This document shows positions 6,007 to 7,403 of a stretch of 7,403 bases of DNA, one piece after another (positions within the stretch are counted from its first letter, which is position 1; each line of letters opens with the position of its first letter). Below the pieces are notes generated by a model. It saw only the letters and a list, made by a program, of their open reading frames with translations, was not told the origin of the DNA and searched no databases. This DNA comes from an uncultured Opitutaceae bacterium. Its GTDB lineage: Bacteria; Verrucomicrobiota; Verrucomicrobiae; Opitutales; Opitutaceae. Location of the stretch: the NCBI GenBank assembly GCA_946482625.1, contig CAMLSH010000191.1, positions 1 through 7,403 of the forward strand, written 5' to 3'. A program made the position numbers and the translations under genes.

Positions 6007-7403
6007 CAAACATCGTGCCGAAGAAATCGCCGGGCTTCCACGTCGGCGCGACGGGATCGTTGGCGATGGCTCGCATGAGCGCGGCCTGAAGTTGCGCGAA
6101 GGCCGTGGCTGACGACCAGTGAATCGGCCGCGTGAGATCGTCGGCCGGTTTGTGGTAGTAGTTTTTGCGGAAGTCGGTCTCGAGCGCGGCCAGATCGTAA
6201 GCCGGGTCAAGGCTCTTGAGACCGGACTTCATGAAGAGCGCGGGGACGCCGGCACGGACGAAGGGATACTGATCACTGCGCACGAAGACGACTTCCTCCG
6301 GCTGCGGATCGGGGCTCACGGTGAAACCGGTCCGCGCCGCAGCCTCGGCGAGAACGGCGCCGAGCGTGGAGTGTTCGCTGCCGATGCCGATGACGTCGCG
6401 GGTGGGGCCGAGGATGACGGGCATGTCGATATTGAGGTTGGCGGCGTAGCGGCTCACGCGAGCCGGCGGATGACGCGCGAGATGCGACGCGCCGAGCAGA
6501 CCTTTTTCCTCGGCGGTGAGCGCGGCGAAGAGAACCGGGCGGCGTGTACGGGGGCCGGATACGAGCTCTTCGGCGGCGGCGATGAGGATGGCGGTGCCGA
6601 GGGCGTTATCGATCGCGCCGTTGTAGATCGTATCGCCATTGATGGCGGGGCCGATGCCTAGGTGGTCGAGGTGCGCGGTGACGACGAGTGGTTCACCGGC
6701 GAGTGTCGGATCGGTGCCGGGGAGCCAGCCGAGGACGTTGGCGCTGGTGATGTCGGCGACGGAGGACTGCGCGGCGAGCGTGAGCTCGATGTTGAGAGGG
6801 AAAGACTGGGCTTCGCTGCGTTCGGAGGCGGCGAAAACCTCGGTGATCGGTTTCGGCGCGTGGGCAAAGAGCGCGGCGCCGGCTGCACGGCTCACGCTGC
6901 CGGTGACGCGGAGAACCGGATACGCTTCGTAGAGCGAGCCGTCGGCGTTGATGAGGCGCATCGAGGGGAAGCGCGCGGCGTTGACGCCGAAGGCCCACGG
7001 GCGGCGTTTCTCCTCAGCGGGCGTTTCGATGGAGAGGATCCCTGTGGCACCGCGACGGGCGAGTTCGGCGGATTTTTCGCGGGAGTAGTGAGCCTTTGCT
7101 GTCGAGGGAAGCGAGGTGGGCGAACCGGCAAGGATGACGGCGATCTTGCCGCGCACATCGACGCCGCCCGCGAAATCGTCGTAGCCGTAATCGGGCGCGT
7201 GGATGCCGAAGCCGACGAAGACGGCGGGTGCGGTGATCTCGCTGGCGGCTTCGCCGGCGGAGGGGCGGACGACCATGTCGTTGACCGGAGTCAGAGACGT
7301 TTCAGTACCTTCGTGGCGGATGACGAGGCGGCCGGAGGTGAGGTCCAGGCGCGATTCGCGCATCGAGAAGCGTTGTTGATAGCTGCCGTTGTCGCCGGCG
7401 GGT
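5978..7403 (-). CDS. M28-family zinc peptidase with PA domain, 5' end missing
   Basis: Probable secreted or periplasmic aminopeptidase-type enzyme of family M28 with two zinc ions. The frame is open to the right edge, so the signal peptide and N-terminus are not visible; GDNGSYQQRFS precedes the first internal Met (7363), the usual start of the M28/PA region. Residues below count from that Met. The inserted PA domain lies around 35-165 (FVGFGIHAPDYGYDDF, then VRGKIAVILAG). The catalytic domain has AHLDHLG (H231, D233), NGAIDNALG (D252, bridging), TAEEKGLLG (E285 catalytic, E286 zinc), NIDMP (D313) and NYYHKPAD (H404), so all metal ligands and the catalytic Glu are present. The final eight residues, VERAVPAR, and the stop (5980-5978) are encoded by repeat copy C, so the native C-terminus has probably been replaced. 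Substrate unknown. Confidence 0.9.
   Translation of the reverse strand, partial: PAGDNGSYQQRFSMRESRLDLTSGRLVIRHEGTETSLTPVNDMVVRPSAGEAASEITAPAVFVGFGIHAPDYGYDDFAGGVDVRGKIAVILAGSPTSLPSTAKAHYSREKSAELARRGATGILSIETPAEEKRRPWAFGVNAARFPSMRLINADGSLYEAYPVLRVTGSVSRAAGAALFAHAPKPITEVFAASERSEAQSFPLNIELTLAAQSSVADITSANVLGWLPGTDPTLAGEPLVVTAHLDHLGIGPAINGDTIYNGAIDNALGTAILIAAAEELVSGPRTRRPVLFAALTAEEKGLLGASHLARHPPARVSRYAANLNIDMPVILGPTRDVIGIGSEHSTLGAVLAEAAARTGFTVSPDPQPEEVVFVRSDQYPFVRAGVPALFMKSGLKSLDPAYDLAALETDFRKNYYHKPADDLTRPIHWSSATAFAQLQAALMRAIANDPVAPTWKPGDFFGTMFGVERAVPAR

Noticed and set aside
4963..6210. Minus-strand 415-codon frame spanning the xylH end, metW and the peptidase end
   Set aside because: It crosses three well-supported genes and a repeat element, and shows no domain of its own.
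6119..6661. Plus-strand 180-codon frame opposite the peptidase
   Set aside because: Antisense to the zinc-ligand region of the M28 enzyme; the Gly/Asp/Glu-rich product is a typical mirror of GC-rich coding sequence.

Overview
The window looks like a piece of a GC-rich chromosome from a free-living, sugar-using Gram-negative bacterium. Verrucomicrobiota, and Opitutaceae in particular, is my best guess. That rests on the weak or absent Shine-Dalgarno sites at most starts, the vSGLT-like symporter, and short palindromic repeats that read as 'VERAVPAR' or 'VERALRAR' when they run into genes, a peptide I recall from such genomes. It is an inference, not a database result.

Layout. The left edge holds the N-terminal 273 codons of a sodium/solute (SGLT-type) symporter on the minus strand (821 to the edge). 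A 444-bp divergent regulatory region follows (822-1265), with no convincing gene and one plausible sigma70-type promoter facing right. Next comes a complete D-xylose ABC importer in the order xylF (1266-2288, periplasmic binding protein), xylG (2428-3966, double-ATPase) and xylH (4088-5215, permease). A solo metW-like methyltransferase (5290-5895) lies downstream on the same strand, without metX beside it. It converges on a PA-domain M28 zinc peptidase on the minus strand (5978 to the right edge, 5' end missing).

The most interesting layer is non-coding. Three elements of nearly constant length (103, 106 and 102 bp) sit at xylF/xylG, at xylG/xylH and between metW and the peptidase. Each consists of two inverted 28-nt arms around an unconserved centre. 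Each arm is itself a hairpin with a GGTGG-like head, and the six stems covary: the same pair is A-T in three arms and G-C in the other three. This is the architecture of REP doublets (REPIN/BIME).

The copies affect the genes around them. One supplies the last eight codons and the stop of the peptidase. One separates xylH from an excellent Shine-Dalgarno site at the end of xylG. That copy lies inside a 42-codon ORF joined to xylG and xylH by ATGA stop/start overlaps at both ends. A further strong hairpin overlaps the xylF stop codon. Together these suggest that RNA structure between the genes tunes binding-protein, ATPase and permease levels in the importer, in the way REP sequences between malE and malF are known to work.

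Metabolically, the symporter and the ABC importer give two routes for sugar entry from one divergent control region. No xylose isomerase, xylulokinase or sugar regulator is in the window.
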